64,000 nucleotides of DNA from Mesorhabditis belari (lineage: Eukaryota; Nematoda; Chromadorea; Rhabditida; Rhabditidae), in NCBI GenBank assembly GCA_958450365.1, contig CAUEEP010000898.1:248001-312000 (forward strand), read 5' to 3'. The notes beneath the pieces were generated by a model, which was not told where the DNA came from, did no database searches, and saw only the letters and a program-made list of their open reading frames with translations. Positions 34,301 through 45,226 of the stretch are shown here, piece by piece. Position 1 is the stretch's first letter; each line of letters opens with the position of its first letter. The position numbers and the translations under genes were made by a program.

Positions 34301-34536
34301 AAAGCTTCTCTCACAACAATAAGTTTAGCAACGCACACTCACAACACAACAGCTTTAACTCACAACTCATTCACAACAATAAGTTTAGCAACGCTTGTTT
34401 ATATCCGAACAATCTAATAGAATGGAAATGAGTAGAAAAGTAAAAACAATCAACCTACAAGCATACCTGTTCTCTCTAGTGGGAAAAACGACTCATCATG
34501 ATCGTGAATATCTTCAGTTTCAACAGCTACTTGCAT
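31379..34536 (-). CDS. Multi-span membrane protein, unknown family
   Basis: Three exons on the minus strand: 34536-34467, 33063-32966, 32014-31379; 804 nt encodes 267 aa with consistent phases. An acidic cytoplasmic N-terminus (TEDIHDHDESFFPLE) precedes about six hydrophobic segments, e.g. QLLLVILAWAALQ, MALFIGFPLYLII, LVFLYGSFLMIFAHCFLV, LYFTIVGLTILICNI, LFGLFIGLFWASVALFLYFI and ALTWILTTSLISLITWLFV. No conserved catalytic or receptor motif was recognised. Intron 1 (1.4 kb) contains a mariner and intron 2 (0.95 kb) a composite MITE. The chain is supported by exact phase joining. Confidence 0.75.
32104..32940. mobile_element. Composite MITE family A with host flank inside
   Basis: Starts as family A (32104), breaks at about 32215, then continues with a copy of 8496-9204 (197 bp of non-MITE DNA plus a complete family A element starting at 32413). 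TA flanks the whole. It sits in intron 2 of the minus-strand membrane-protein gene. Confidence 0.85.
33118..34417 (-). mobile_element. mariner transposon 2, 1300 bp, in intron 1
   Basis: Ends TTAGGTTTTTCGGATATAAA and TTTATATCCGAACAATCTAA with TA on both sides. Carries a decayed DD34D transposase on the minus strand. Confidence 0.9.
33178..34197 (-). pseudogene. mariner transposase 2, several lesions
   Basis: The frame 33970-33326 carries KWLPHELSSANK, LITGDEKWIYFDN (first Asp), FIYDNARPHVAK (second Asp) and PPYSPDLAPF, then shifts at about 33370-33390 to TDYHLYQSMQN (third Asp) and a natural end NNGEYTLD. The N-terminal 75 codons contain a stop and further shifts. Older than the mariner at 24.9 kb. 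Confidence 0.88.
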
Positions 34537-35800
34537 TTTGAAGTTATTGATAATAAAACTGAAAAAGGTACAGTCTAGACAAGGTGAGTGACACCTTTAT
34601 GTCCATATCTTGTCCATAGATCGGTTAAACTTTGTCTTTCTTGTCTCTTCCCAATGATCTTTCTACACACCTGTCTAGGCGCGATTGCCAAGGGGATTTT
34701 GCAATAAACGATTTGTTCTTTGGTCCATTTTGCACCTAATTATTCCAATTATCCATCGGAATCAGTAGCTTTCGAAAGAAATCGTGCTAGGATTGGCTTT
34801 GAAAGAAAAGAACACCGCCAATTTTTGAGGTAGAAATTTTGAAAGGCAGACAGAGTGTACCACTGGCTCACAAGGTTCTTTTCATTTTTGAGAAACTAAA
34901 AAATTTAATAGCCAAGTTACTTTATTACATTGATTCACCACTTTATAATCGGGCGCACATTTGGTTGGATTTGTAGCGCGTTTCATTTGCATGATCACTA
35001 AAATGAAACAGTTTCAATGAATCATCGCAAGGCTCGTATTTGTGTTTCTATACAAGATTTCTGCTAAACCAATTTGCACGGACATCCTTTTGAACAAGAA
35101 AGACAACTTCTCAGATCAAATCTGACCTTCTGACCGAATAGGCCACAATTCCTTGAGCAGTTTGTGTAATCTAACCAGATAGTGTAATCTAACCAACCAA
35201 ATTCCTAAACAGTTTTCTTTTCAAAACACATTTCATAGCCTCACTTCACTTGGACATTCAGTACAAACAGTCAAGGCATTGCCAAGATTAGAAATGAGCA
35301 GTAAAGCTAAAGGTTTTTGTTATTATTCTCTTAGAACTGTAGCAAACGAAGAAGCAGCCAAGCTATCGCTTTATTTTGTATTTTGTATGTGAGGAAATGT
35401 CGGAATTGTTATTTTGTATGTAAGGAAATGTCGGAATTGATGTCCATTTTGTACTTTTATACATATTTGCTCTGTCAAAATGTAACCAAAGTTCAAAGTC
35501 CAAAGCGAGATGTCCATTTCTATTATCAGCTCTTGGCATTCCTCTGAGGAGAATAAAGTGCAAAAAAAACTTTTTATAATGCATTGAACCAAGCCGGCTG
35601 TCAAAATTGAACTGCATGCAATTATTTAAAAATCTCGTACATGATTTTCAATTCCGGAAGCTGGCTGTGTTTATTCTTTGCTTTCAATCAATGAGACTTT
35701 GAATTACTTCTTTGAATTCTTCGAAAGGACGATTAAATAGGTTTTATTTTCAAATTCAATTCAATATTGAAGATTTCGGGTCTATCCCAGTGGTCGCATT
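34537..35800. other. Intergenic, no supported gene
   Basis: A minus frame at 35363-35617 has no supporting signals. A 22-nt AATTGTTATTTTGTATGT-type direct repeat lies at about 35380-35440. Confidence 0.45.
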
Positions 35801-36077
35801 TTATTCAGGTGTGGAAACAGTTCTTGAGTCGTCGTTGTTCCTGTTTTCGGGCACCAATGCCCCAACGCTGACATTTGGATGTATTAGTTTAATCTATAGA
35901 GCTTGCTTAACGTTTTCTTTTAGGAACAGAATGAACATTGTTTGCGAAACTTTCTATTCACTTTTTCTCAATCACTTCACCATCATCAGAGCTTTGAGCC
36001 AAAAGTATATCAAAGCTCACAAGAACGGTCAAAATAAAGAAAACTTTCAGCATTCTCAGACAAATTTCTGAGTGCAT
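35801..36077 (-). CDS. Short secreted peptide precursor, 60 aa
   Basis: Two exons, 36077-35962 and 35867-35801; 183 nt encodes 60 aa. A clear signal peptide (MLKVFFILTVLVSFDILLA) is followed by a short acidic and Asn-rich mature part (SSDDGEVIEKK, then NVGALVPENRNNDD). The donor at 35961 and acceptor at 35868 join in frame. A TATA-like box in reverse orientation (TATATATAAAAG) lies near 36146-36157. No Cys residues in the mature part; dibasic KK could be a processing site, so a neuropeptide-like role is possible but unproven. The start could be at M1 or at the second Met. Confidence 0.6.
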
Positions 36078-36658
36078 ATCTTTTCTTTTATAGTCAAGAC
36101 CAGTCTGGTTGGTTCTGGACGCACGGACGGACAGACAATGCACTTTTATATATAGTAGATACTATGCACTCAACAAAATCAATATGCTTGCTGGCTATCA
36201 ACCGTAAACCACTGAACTGAAAGAACATTCCGAGAATTCCATTATAAATGACCATTAAAACTTTTTAGAGTGGATCTTTTAGAAATCGTTCCACACATCT
36301 ATCCATCTGCCGAAATTTGATCGAAGAAATAGATCAAAGATGAGAATGAACCCAGAAATAACCCCGCGATAAGCGGATTTTTGGTCAAAATGCAATTAAA
36401 TGCGCTCAAAATGCGAGCTTACCACTAAAAGGACACCAAAAAGCACAAAGTAGAAAAAAAAGATTTGAAAGCATAGAAAAGCTTTACTGAAACCTATAAA
36501 AGCCATAAGTGAGATCATTAAACGATTTATTTGCCAACAGTGAGACTTTGCCTGTGAATAATGTGGAAGGAGCTCATTTTTCTTGTCGTGAGTTGGACTT
36601 GGGATTACTTTATTTGAAAACTTGTCCTACTTCAGTTCTTATTGAGAGATCCGTGCTC
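36078..36658. other. Intergenic, no supported gene
   Basis: TATA-like box at 36146-36157 (minus orientation) as the probable promoter of the 60-aa peptide gene. Otherwise nothing recognised. Confidence 0.45.
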
Positions 36659-37062
36659 TCCACTAATAACGCACCTCAGCTACCGCACTCCACCGTCGCG
36701 CCAAGAAAGCGAGTATATAAAGCGCTCCCCAGTTCATTTTTCACTGTAACAATCAAAAGTTAGTCATAAATTTGATTATTCCAATAGTTTTATGTTATTT
36801 TATTTTGCAATAAGTTTTTTTTGCACTGTTGAAGACTATAAATGTGAAAAAGATCCGGATTTTTTCAAAAGAACCATATTTCCATGAAAAACCCAACTTT
36901 ATTATCAGTTCTTCAAGCAATAAGTAAGATAAATACTTTGAAAACATAAAAGAATCAAATTCAAGACTAATTTTCTGATTGTTACAGTGAAAAATGAACT
37001 GGGAAGCGCCTTATATACTCGTTTTGTTGGTGCGACGGCGGAGTACGGTAGCTGGGGTGCTC
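36659..37062. repeat. Inverted pair of promoter-like blocks, ~115-bp arms
   Basis: Left arm 36659-36780 contains CTACCGCACTCC, GAGTATATAAAGCGC and CAGTTCATTTTTCACTGTAA. The right arm 36945-37062 is the same in reverse (GAGTATATAAGGCGCTTCCC on minus). The TATA boxes therefore face each other across about 280 bp. The interior contains a short frame starting MLFYFAISFFCTVED at 36791. Confidence 0.75.
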
Positions 37063-37181
37063 TATTAAGTGAAGAACAGCCACGGATCTGTGAAAAACGG
37101 GTCTTGTCCTAACAATTAGGTTTAGTAATTCAAAAATGGTTCACTTTTCTTTATTATTCCATTCTTAAGCCATCTTTCCAG

Positions 37182-38163
37182 TTAGCCAGTCAAGCGGTCA
37201 CTGCTCAGACTCAATCAGCCACCGCAACTGTCGCATTGCTGGGAATCAATTCAACCACTATCTCTCAATGGACCAACGCCTTTCTAAACATCTTTGCCAA
37301 AAATCAAGTGAACACGATGAATCTTGGGGTGAGTTTGTTTTGTTTTGCGTTTTGCAACTTCACACAAGCTACAGTTCTTCTGCCTGGCCAACTGGGACAA
37401 AATGCAAATTTGTGACCTGCTTGCCGCTGTTCCCAACTATTTCCCGACTGCGTCTAAGGTTCGAGTTTACAAAAACTATTGTTATTATTTCAAAAAGTAA
37501 AAGCATTCAGTTGTCTTTTAGCCAGTTATTGAGAAATTGATCAGTGAGAGCATTCAAAGAAGCCGAAACTTCTTGAGCGCCGTCAAAAAGGTGAGTCAGA
37601 GGTCAAAAAGGTGACTCATTGTCAAAAGAAAGCAACTTTTTCAAGGATTTCCGATTATGATTGGTTCCTAAAGCTGTTCATGAAGTATTGCTTTTCTTTC
37701 AGTTATCTGGCAAGGTTCACAACTGTGTCCAAACCGGTATTCCGATTGTCAACAATCACAATCAAACGATTCCCGAAATGGCCGATAGTGTAAGCAAAAA
37801 AGCTCTTAACAAATTTAACTTACCTAAGCCTTTTAATTTAGTTATTTGCTCATCTTCAAAATCAAGATCCAATCGCCTACAAAGCTATCTCAGTCTACAT
37901 TCAGAGTAAGTTCAAGAGTTTGATTTGGTATTGATGAGATTGTGAGAGTGTCATTGTTCATTAGTTGAGTGATACAGAAAGACTCCCGTTCTAAGATACG
38001 GAACGACTCCCTTTCTAATTAACTCTTTGCAATTCCAGTGAAATTCATCCCGAAAGTCAATGAAGCTCTCGCCAAACTGACGGCCACAACAACCACAAAA
38101 GCGCTAACAACCACAACGCCAAAAACCGTTGCTCCCCCGGCTACTTCAGCTGTCAGAAAATGA
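37182..38163 (+). CDS. Secreted-type helical protein with Thr-rich tail (5' exon not found)
   Basis: Exons 37182-37328, 37375-37458, 37522-37590, 37703-37789, 37842-37905, 38039-38163 join in phase and give 191 aa to the stop. The protein is largely helical (ISQWTNAFLNIFAKNQ, PVIEKLISESIQRSRNFL, LFAHLQNQDPIAYKAIS) with three Cys and ends in a Thr-rich tail (TATTTTKALTTTTPKT), often O-glycosylated in secreted proteins. The first exon with start codon and probable signal peptide is not identified; the ATG at 37136 stops after ten codons in frame. No family recognised. Confidence 0.7.
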
Positions 38164-38502
38164 AAAGGAGGAAATCTAAAAACTTGGTTAAACAATGAGA
38201 GATTAAATCTATGAAATGATTTCAAAGATGTCTTTTTTTACATTTTGTACAATATCAGTGCAAAAGTAAGCACAAATACAGGCAACAAGTCGAATCAAGT
38301 TAAATAAAAGTCTATTTCATGAAGAAACTGCAATACCGTTCGATCCATTCCAATCAAAACTTTCCACATTTCATCCTCAATTCTCGCTCGCTTAATTCCC
38401 TTGAATTAGTTGACTTGCTGTGATATATTTTTAGTTTTCTTTCTATCAAAATGTTTCATACTTTGGTATTTTTAAACTTGTACCCTCTTGATCGCCACAT
38501 TA

Positions 38503-38861
38503 CAGTCGAACTTCTCTATAACGATCTTCTACATCGTTAAAAACCGTATGATTTTTTCCTTCTACATTACGATTTTCTGTATAGCGATATTTCTATACAG
38601 CCGAACTTCTCTATAAAGATATCGAAGGGACCAAAAGTTTCTATATAACGATTCTAAAACGCGCCTCACATTAGAAAATGTAGCTACAGAGCGTAGCTGT
38701 TCTGTGCGGGCAACGATTGCACCTAATTGGGCAGCTACGCAGAAATTAAGGACACCTTTTAGAATTTCAAAATCATTATATAGAAGATCGTTATAGAGAA
38801 GTTCGACTGTATAACGATATTTATTCTTGGTCCCTTGCATATCGCTATAGAAGTTCGACTG
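38503..38861. mobile_element. pogo/Tigger-like MITE, nested ends
   Basis: CAGTCGAACTTCTCTATAAC at the left and the mirrored GTTCGACTG ends at about 38807 and 38861, TA-flanked. CAGTCGAACTTCTCTATAACG is the typical terminus of pogo/Tigger elements. At least two copies appear nested. Confidence 0.75.
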
Positions 38862-39063
38862 TATTTCACAACTCCAGTGAAATGTGCTTTGTTCAACTCT
38901 GCTCTGCAAACTCTGCAAATTCTCACTAATTAGGAAATTAAAATTACAAAAAAAACCAGAGAAGTCTTTCGTATTCTTCAATAAACACCTTATTTCCGTT
39001 CAGAGTTTCGAAAGAAAAAATTTTTCTAGAAAACCGCAAAACAAGATCGCTTACTCGAGGAAA

Positions 39064-39650
39064 ATGAGGAGTGAAAAGATGGAGAAAAACGAGAGAAATA
39101 GAGTTAGCTTTCAACAGGTAATTTTCGTATAAAAGGGCAACGAGAATTTGTAAAACTCATATTCCTTTTTGTTTGAATTCTTCCAAATCATTTCTAAAGC
39201 TATCCGACAACAAAATGCCCGTCGATAAGGTACGAGTTCTGTTTTGCCATGCCAAAATCAAACTTACATTTTCCTGCTTTCCAAAACTCCTTAATCATTG
39301 CTGAACCTGAGCAATATTGCTGAGCCAAAAGCGTAAGCTAAGTCCTATAGCTACTATGATCTTTGCTAGCAAGAATATCGACTTAATCAATCGTTTCAGC
39401 ACCAACCAAAACACACGACGGAGAACCGTGCAAATCAAATGAACTCCACCTACAGTGGAGGGCACACTGTTAGCAATCCGGTAACAGCTTAAGATTTTCT
39501 TAGTTATTAGAGTTTCTTTGCTTTGCCTTATAAAGTTCAAATCTCATTTGACTTAACCGTTTTTAGCAACACCCTCAACACTCAACCAACAACCGTGCCA
39601 ATCAACTCAACCCTAACCATTCTCAATATGGAGGCGGCAACAAGAAATAA
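39064..39650 (+). CDS. Small hydrophilic His/Asn/Gln-rich protein, 82 aa
   Basis: Exons 39064-39117, 39200-39229, 39400-39480, 39567-39650; 249 nt encodes 82 aa. Exons 3 and 4 encode related sequences (HQPKHTTENRANQMN and QHPQHSTNNRANQLN), each followed by a YSGG or YGGG motif, so one exon arose by duplication. No signal peptide or hydrophobic segment; likely intracellular and disordered. An AATAAA signal lies about 30 nt after the stop. The exon 2 acceptor (CTAAAG) is weak. Confidence 0.6.
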
Positions 39651-39820
39651 ACCTGATCTTTTAGCATTCTGTTAACTCTAAATAAATCTTGGCTTTACAC
39701 TATGAATCATGCTAAAAAAGGCAGGTAAATTTAAATAAACTCAGAATAAGAAATTGCTCAGAAAGTTTATTGCTATGGAAAGCGAATTTCTGTGATTTTT
39801 TTCTGTAGTTTTGGATTTGA

Positions 39821-40049
39821 TCACCTCTTCTTCGATCCAATCACAGCAATGGTACCGACAGCCGTTGGATAATCTGAAGTAAATACTAAACTATTCAGAT
39901 CGTCTAGATTTATAGAATCATATAGAATCAAATCAAATTTGTTAGTCTCAATGCTTACCGTGGTGCTTTCCATCATCAGATTTTGGTTTGATGCCAAGTT
40001 TTGTTGGTTTGATACCATCTTTAGCTACGTTTGGACCACCAAGATCTTC
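39821..40049 (-). CDS. Possible 3' exons of a small Lys/Gly-rich gene
   Basis: Minus exons 40049-39959 and 39873-39821 join in frame: EDLGGPNVAKDGIKPTKLGI then PTAVGTIAVIGSKKR and stop; 144 nt, 47 codons plus stop. Acceptors CTTTAG and TACTTCAG and donor GTAAGC are good. No upstream exon with a start codon was found, so it may be a fragment. Confidence 0.4.
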
Positions 40050-40445
40050 CTAAAGCTTGTTTTTTGGTAGTCCAACTTTCAATTCACTGAACAAGACAAA
40101 ACTCACACTTTTGGTTATTGTGAAATCGTCGTTATTCGTGCAATATCTGTTCGATGACCTTGCAGCTGGACGAGGCAAGTACTTCAGGAGGGCTGCAAGT
40201 ACTTGTGCTCACCACCTGATCGAGAATCTGAAGTATTTTGCTATCATTTCTGTTAACATGTGTTTCCTTGATATCCTTGATGTTAATGATGCAATTTGAT
40301 TAGTTGACGAACTTTATTTAACTATTTATTTAAATACAAACCATTGGCTAATCCTTCTAAAACAACGAATTTGACCAAGGGAAACAATGCTTTGAAATGG
40401 CGGACAAATAGGGGTACGGTAGATGGTTCGCACTGAGAAAATACT

Positions 40446-41225
<780 letters not shown>

Positions 41226-41390
41226 AGTTTTCTGTTGTAATCTATAAATAATCTGTTGGAAATGGTTTAAAACAACTATATATATTTCCAAAAATCTATA
41301 CAGCTGATCAAGATCTAGAACCAAATTCAAGCTCAAATCCTAACCCTTTCCGAGGCCAATAATGAGAATCGTTTTCTCGATGATACTCGT

Positions 41391-42187
41391 GTGAGACAAA
41401 TGGGACAAAAGTAATCACTCCATTCAATCCATTGTCGGAAATCTATACAAAATCAATCGTACAAAAACGATACAAAATTTAAATCTTCCTCATTTCTGAA
41501 CTTTCCCACCAATTTAATAGATAGATCTTGAACAATTGCTTGTTGCCTTTTTTGCTCCTAAATCCAACCGTTCCCGATTTGTTTCAATAGGACAATGGTG
41601 TTGACTACTATTGGAGGGATCTTTGATATGATCCGATGGAGTTTGGGCCACGAAACTTTGGCGGTGGTTCTGTGATGGTTTGGGCCGCCTTTTGTGCCGA
41701 TGGAACGACCGCTCTAAAGATGGTGTCAAAACGGATGAATCGTTTTGACTATATAGATGTCTTGAACAATTGCTTGTTGCCTTTTTTGCTCCTAAATCCA
41801 ACCGTTCTCGATTTGTTTCAATAGGACAACGCGTCAATTCATCGAGCCGGAGACACCCGAGACTGGCTGAACAACAACAGCATTGCAACTTTGGACTGAC
41901 CCGCTCGATCTCCTGACGTCAATCAATAGGGGAATTTATGCCGAATACTTGTCCAAGCTGCCTACAAAAATCATCGTCAGTTTCAAGACATATATTTGTA
42001 CCTAAAACAGTGATCCGTTTGGCCTGAAGCTAGCTCGACGTCTTTGCTTTTCAAAACTTCATGAGACAAATGGGACAAAAGTAATCACTCCATTCAATCC
42101 ATTGTCGGAAATCTATACAAAATCAATCGTACAAAAACTATATAAAATTTAAATCTTCCTTATTTCTGAACTTTCCTACCAATTTAA
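41391..42187 (+). mobile_element. Tc-like transposon relic between 127-bp direct repeats
   Basis: 41391-41518 and 42061-42187 are nearly identical direct repeats (GAGACAAATGGGACAAAAGT...). Between them is a decayed transposase (41620-41925): FGGGSVMVWAAFCADG, then QDNASIHRAGDTRDWL and PARSPDVN, as in the Tc1/Tc3 DDE domain, with frameshifts and stops. A 69-bp piece of the transposase (about 41524-41592) is duplicated upstream of the main copy. Confidence 0.75.
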
Positions 42188-42733
42188 GTCAAAATTGTTT
42201 GATTTGAAAATCTCCAATTGTTCTATTGTTCCACTGTTCCAGAATAAACCACTTATTCCCATTGATTTGAATGTAAATGAGGGATTGACAACAATGACTC
42301 ACATCCATACGCTCCATCATTCAAAAAAGCCAAACGGTGACCCAGAAGGGGGAAAGAGCACCGAAAATAGAGACGATTGTGGAGAACAGAGATAGGGAAG
42401 GAATGGCGCTGATCATCCGAGAGATCTGAGAAAATGAGAGAGAAAAAGAAAAATATCGTTGGCCAAGTCCCGTAAACAAACGCTTTCACAACCGTTTTTC
42501 CTTGCATAAACCCTGATTCTATCCAGTTCTCGAGACTTAACTTATCTTTTTGATTTGTTGTTTTTGGGTTTGTGAATGATTCTCTGGCTCCGTAGGGAAA
42601 ACTTTTAAAAGCTCATAATCAGGGCGGGAATTCAAAAGAAAAAAGATTTCAAAAAAACGAATGATTTCAAAAACTCCCTTTCTGATTGTTTTTCATTGAA
42701 TGATTTTTCACAGAATGCTAATTCTTTTGCAGA
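42188..42733. other. Intergenic, upstream of membrane-protein gene
   Basis: No supported feature apart from overlapping chance frames. Confidence 0.45.
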
Positions 42734-44730
42734 ATGTCAGCAACCGGTGGCCCAATGTGGGTATGGCGTCCCAACAAAATCATCGAGAGTGAGCCTCAAT
42801 CTGAAGATTATCGCTGTTGTTGTGGCGGCTTCAGTACTGAGGTGAGACTCAAAGAATTGCACAAACAAACAATAATGCTGTAGACTTTTAGCCAATCAGT
42901 CAGCAACCAAATTTGTAGGCAATCTGTAGAGCTTTTATCTGTTAAAATTTGTTTATTCCCAGTTGGAATAAAGTTCATTAGGAAGATAAAACAATGTGAT
43001 TAGATTTCTAGATCATCAAAAGTTTACCAATGAATAAGGAAAAGACATATGGTAAAAACTCTAATAGACTCTAATAGACAATCACTCTCTATTTGACGGC
43101 CACTCTCCAATAGATGGCCCCCCGACCCGAAGTTCTCTTTCTTTTCCGATCTCTTCGAACTTTTTCGATCCTTTTTTGCGTGAATTGATCAATCCATTTG
43201 CCAAAATTGAAGATGAAGGAGTGATTTGAGATTTGTGAGGATTAGATCTGTATTATGATTGGGTTGAATCGAATGAGCAGAAGAAAATCCTTGCTAGCTT
43301 GCTATTTCATAGGTTTATTGGATTGGTGAATTGAAAACTGCGGGCTATTGTCATAGGTCCCAGTTTGAGCACTTTCTTCAAAAGAAACCCATTTTGGTGT
43401 CAATGGAAAAGTTGTAGAGAATCAAAAATCAAGCTTATATCCAAATTTTCAGAACGATTCAAAAACTGGTTTTCAAGGAATGCCAAATTTACGAATTTTC
43501 ACAAAACCTGCAACAAAACTTGCATTTTAAGCGAAACTATTAAGTGTATCTTTTTGGAAATTTGGCTATAAGCCTAATTTTTGATTCTCTACAACTTTTC
43601 TATTGACACCAAAATGGGTTCCTTTTGAAGAAAGTGCTCAAATGCTCAAACTGGGACATCTTCAGTCCTCGATTTTTGAGTCTCACACTTGTCTCACACA
43701 CAAACCAAAATCCTACTACGAAAGAGGAATCCGCAAATTGCCTGTAAAATGAGCAGAAGTCGTCAATAATAATGGAAATTATTTGGAATGACTTCATGGT
43801 TTTATGTTGAATAAATCTTAGTTCAAAGTCCGGCAGTTTTCAATTCACCAACCCAATATTTTTTTGAGCGCTTGATTTTAAGAGGTTGGAAAAATAGACG
43901 GTCATGACCGTCTATTAGAGTTTTTTTATGGTATTATAGAGATGCTTCACCGTTGTCATCCTTCTCAATCTCGTCAGTCTTGGCGTTCTCTTCATCGATC
44001 TCTTCATTGGAAATAACAAAGCGGCACCGGGAAATTGGGTTCGTTTACTAGAAAATATCAATGAACAATCAGAACAATTAACAATATTGACAGTTTGTTT
44101 CATAAAAATAAGCCATCTGAATCTCTTTCAGGTTGATGTTTTTCTCCAAGTGCTTGTTGTCGTTTTGGCCGTTTTAGCCATTAACACAAAGCGGCCCTTC
44201 TATATGCAAATCTTCTGGATTTTTCAGGTAAATTGGTTTGAAATTTATATACTAATAATTGAATAGAGCGAATCCTTCTGTAAAAAGTTAGACTTTTCTA
44301 TTTCAGCTAATCAACCGTGTCTTCACCATCATTCTCCACATTCTTGTCATGATCGCCCTTGCTCTTCTTTATTCGTACAAATCTTTCTTAAAGCTAATTG
44401 ATAGAAATTTTTAGAAAAATGCCTGAAACAGAAGAAAAGAAACATGATAAGGAACATATTTTGCATATTCTGATCGGTGAGTGAAAAAAATGAATCTTGA
44501 AAAATACTGGTTTAGCCTACTCGCTGTTCTTCTTCTGTTTCGCTCTCCCAGTGTCGATTTGGATGATCACTTTTGTTTATTCTTACTATTGCTATATCAG
44601 GTGAGAGCTTTTTCTTTGTGTAACTAGTCAAGATTTCAAGAAAAAAGCCAAAACAAAGCCAGCAATGCATTTCAGAGATCTCCAACTTTGGAACGAGCAG
44701 CAAGACGATCGTGCTCCACTCACTGTTTAA
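42734..44730 (+). CDS. Four-span membrane protein with N-terminal Cys motif
   Basis: Seven exons: 42734-42841, 43940-44038, 44132-44227, 44307-44374, 44415-44476, 44516-44600, 44676-44730; 573 nt encodes 190 aa. N-terminus MSATGGPMWVWRPNKIIESE and a CCCGGF motif precede four hydrophobic segments (FTVVILLNLVSLGVLFIDLF, VDVFLQVLVVVLAVLAI, VFTIILHILVMIALALLYS, SLFFFCFALPVSIWMITFVY) and a short tail RDLQLWNEQ. Size, four spans and short N-terminal Cys cluster resemble small nematode tetraspan proteins of the LAPTM4-like/DUF7027 type; I give this only as a possibility. Intron 1 holds a family A MITE. Confidence 0.78.
43318..43856. mobile_element. MITE family A copy 3, 539 bp (intron 1)
   Basis: TTGGATTGGTGAATTGAAAA at the left and TTTTCAATTCACCAACCCAA at the right, TA-flanked; same internal sequence as 8693-9204. 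Confidence 0.85.
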
Positions 44731-45226
44731 CTCAATGGCCAGAACTGAACCACTTCCAATTTCAAAAGTTTTCAATCTTTGTGTTGTGCTTGTGTTGTTC
44801 TACCCTTATTTTTAAACTTTCCCTAATTACGAGGTTACTATTCTAATTTATCTACTGGTTCTTTTGTTGTATCTGGCGAAGTGAACTGCAATGATTTTTC
44901 GTTTACTAATGACCTTTCTGAATAAATGGTTTTAAATTAAATTTTAGATTATAAAAGATCTCGTTTTGAGTATTTATATAGAGTAAAGGAAGGTTTGAGT
45001 ATTCAATTTCACAAAGAGTATTTAAATCCTTTAACCTTTAACATCTGGACTTTCTTGAGGGGAAACACAAGGGGAAATTACTGAAGGGGAGACTCGTTAA
45101 TTGTACAAATTGTACAAAATTGCCCTGAAAATATTCTAGGACAGATGTGAAAAGAATGGGTGACATTGATGGCATTTCATTCACTCATTCACCACAACTA
45201 CCTTGTCATCAATTTGATCGAAAAAG
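44731..45226. other. Intergenic spacer
   Basis: AATAAA near 44921 may end the upstream transcript. Nothing else recognised. Confidence 0.45.

Noticed and set aside
36509..36763. 84-codon plus frame as coding
   Set aside because: It covers the left promoter-like block, including the TATA box, so it is unlikely to be translated.
40057..40299. 80-codon plus frame
   Set aside because: No signal peptide, motif or splice context. It might be real but I cannot support it.
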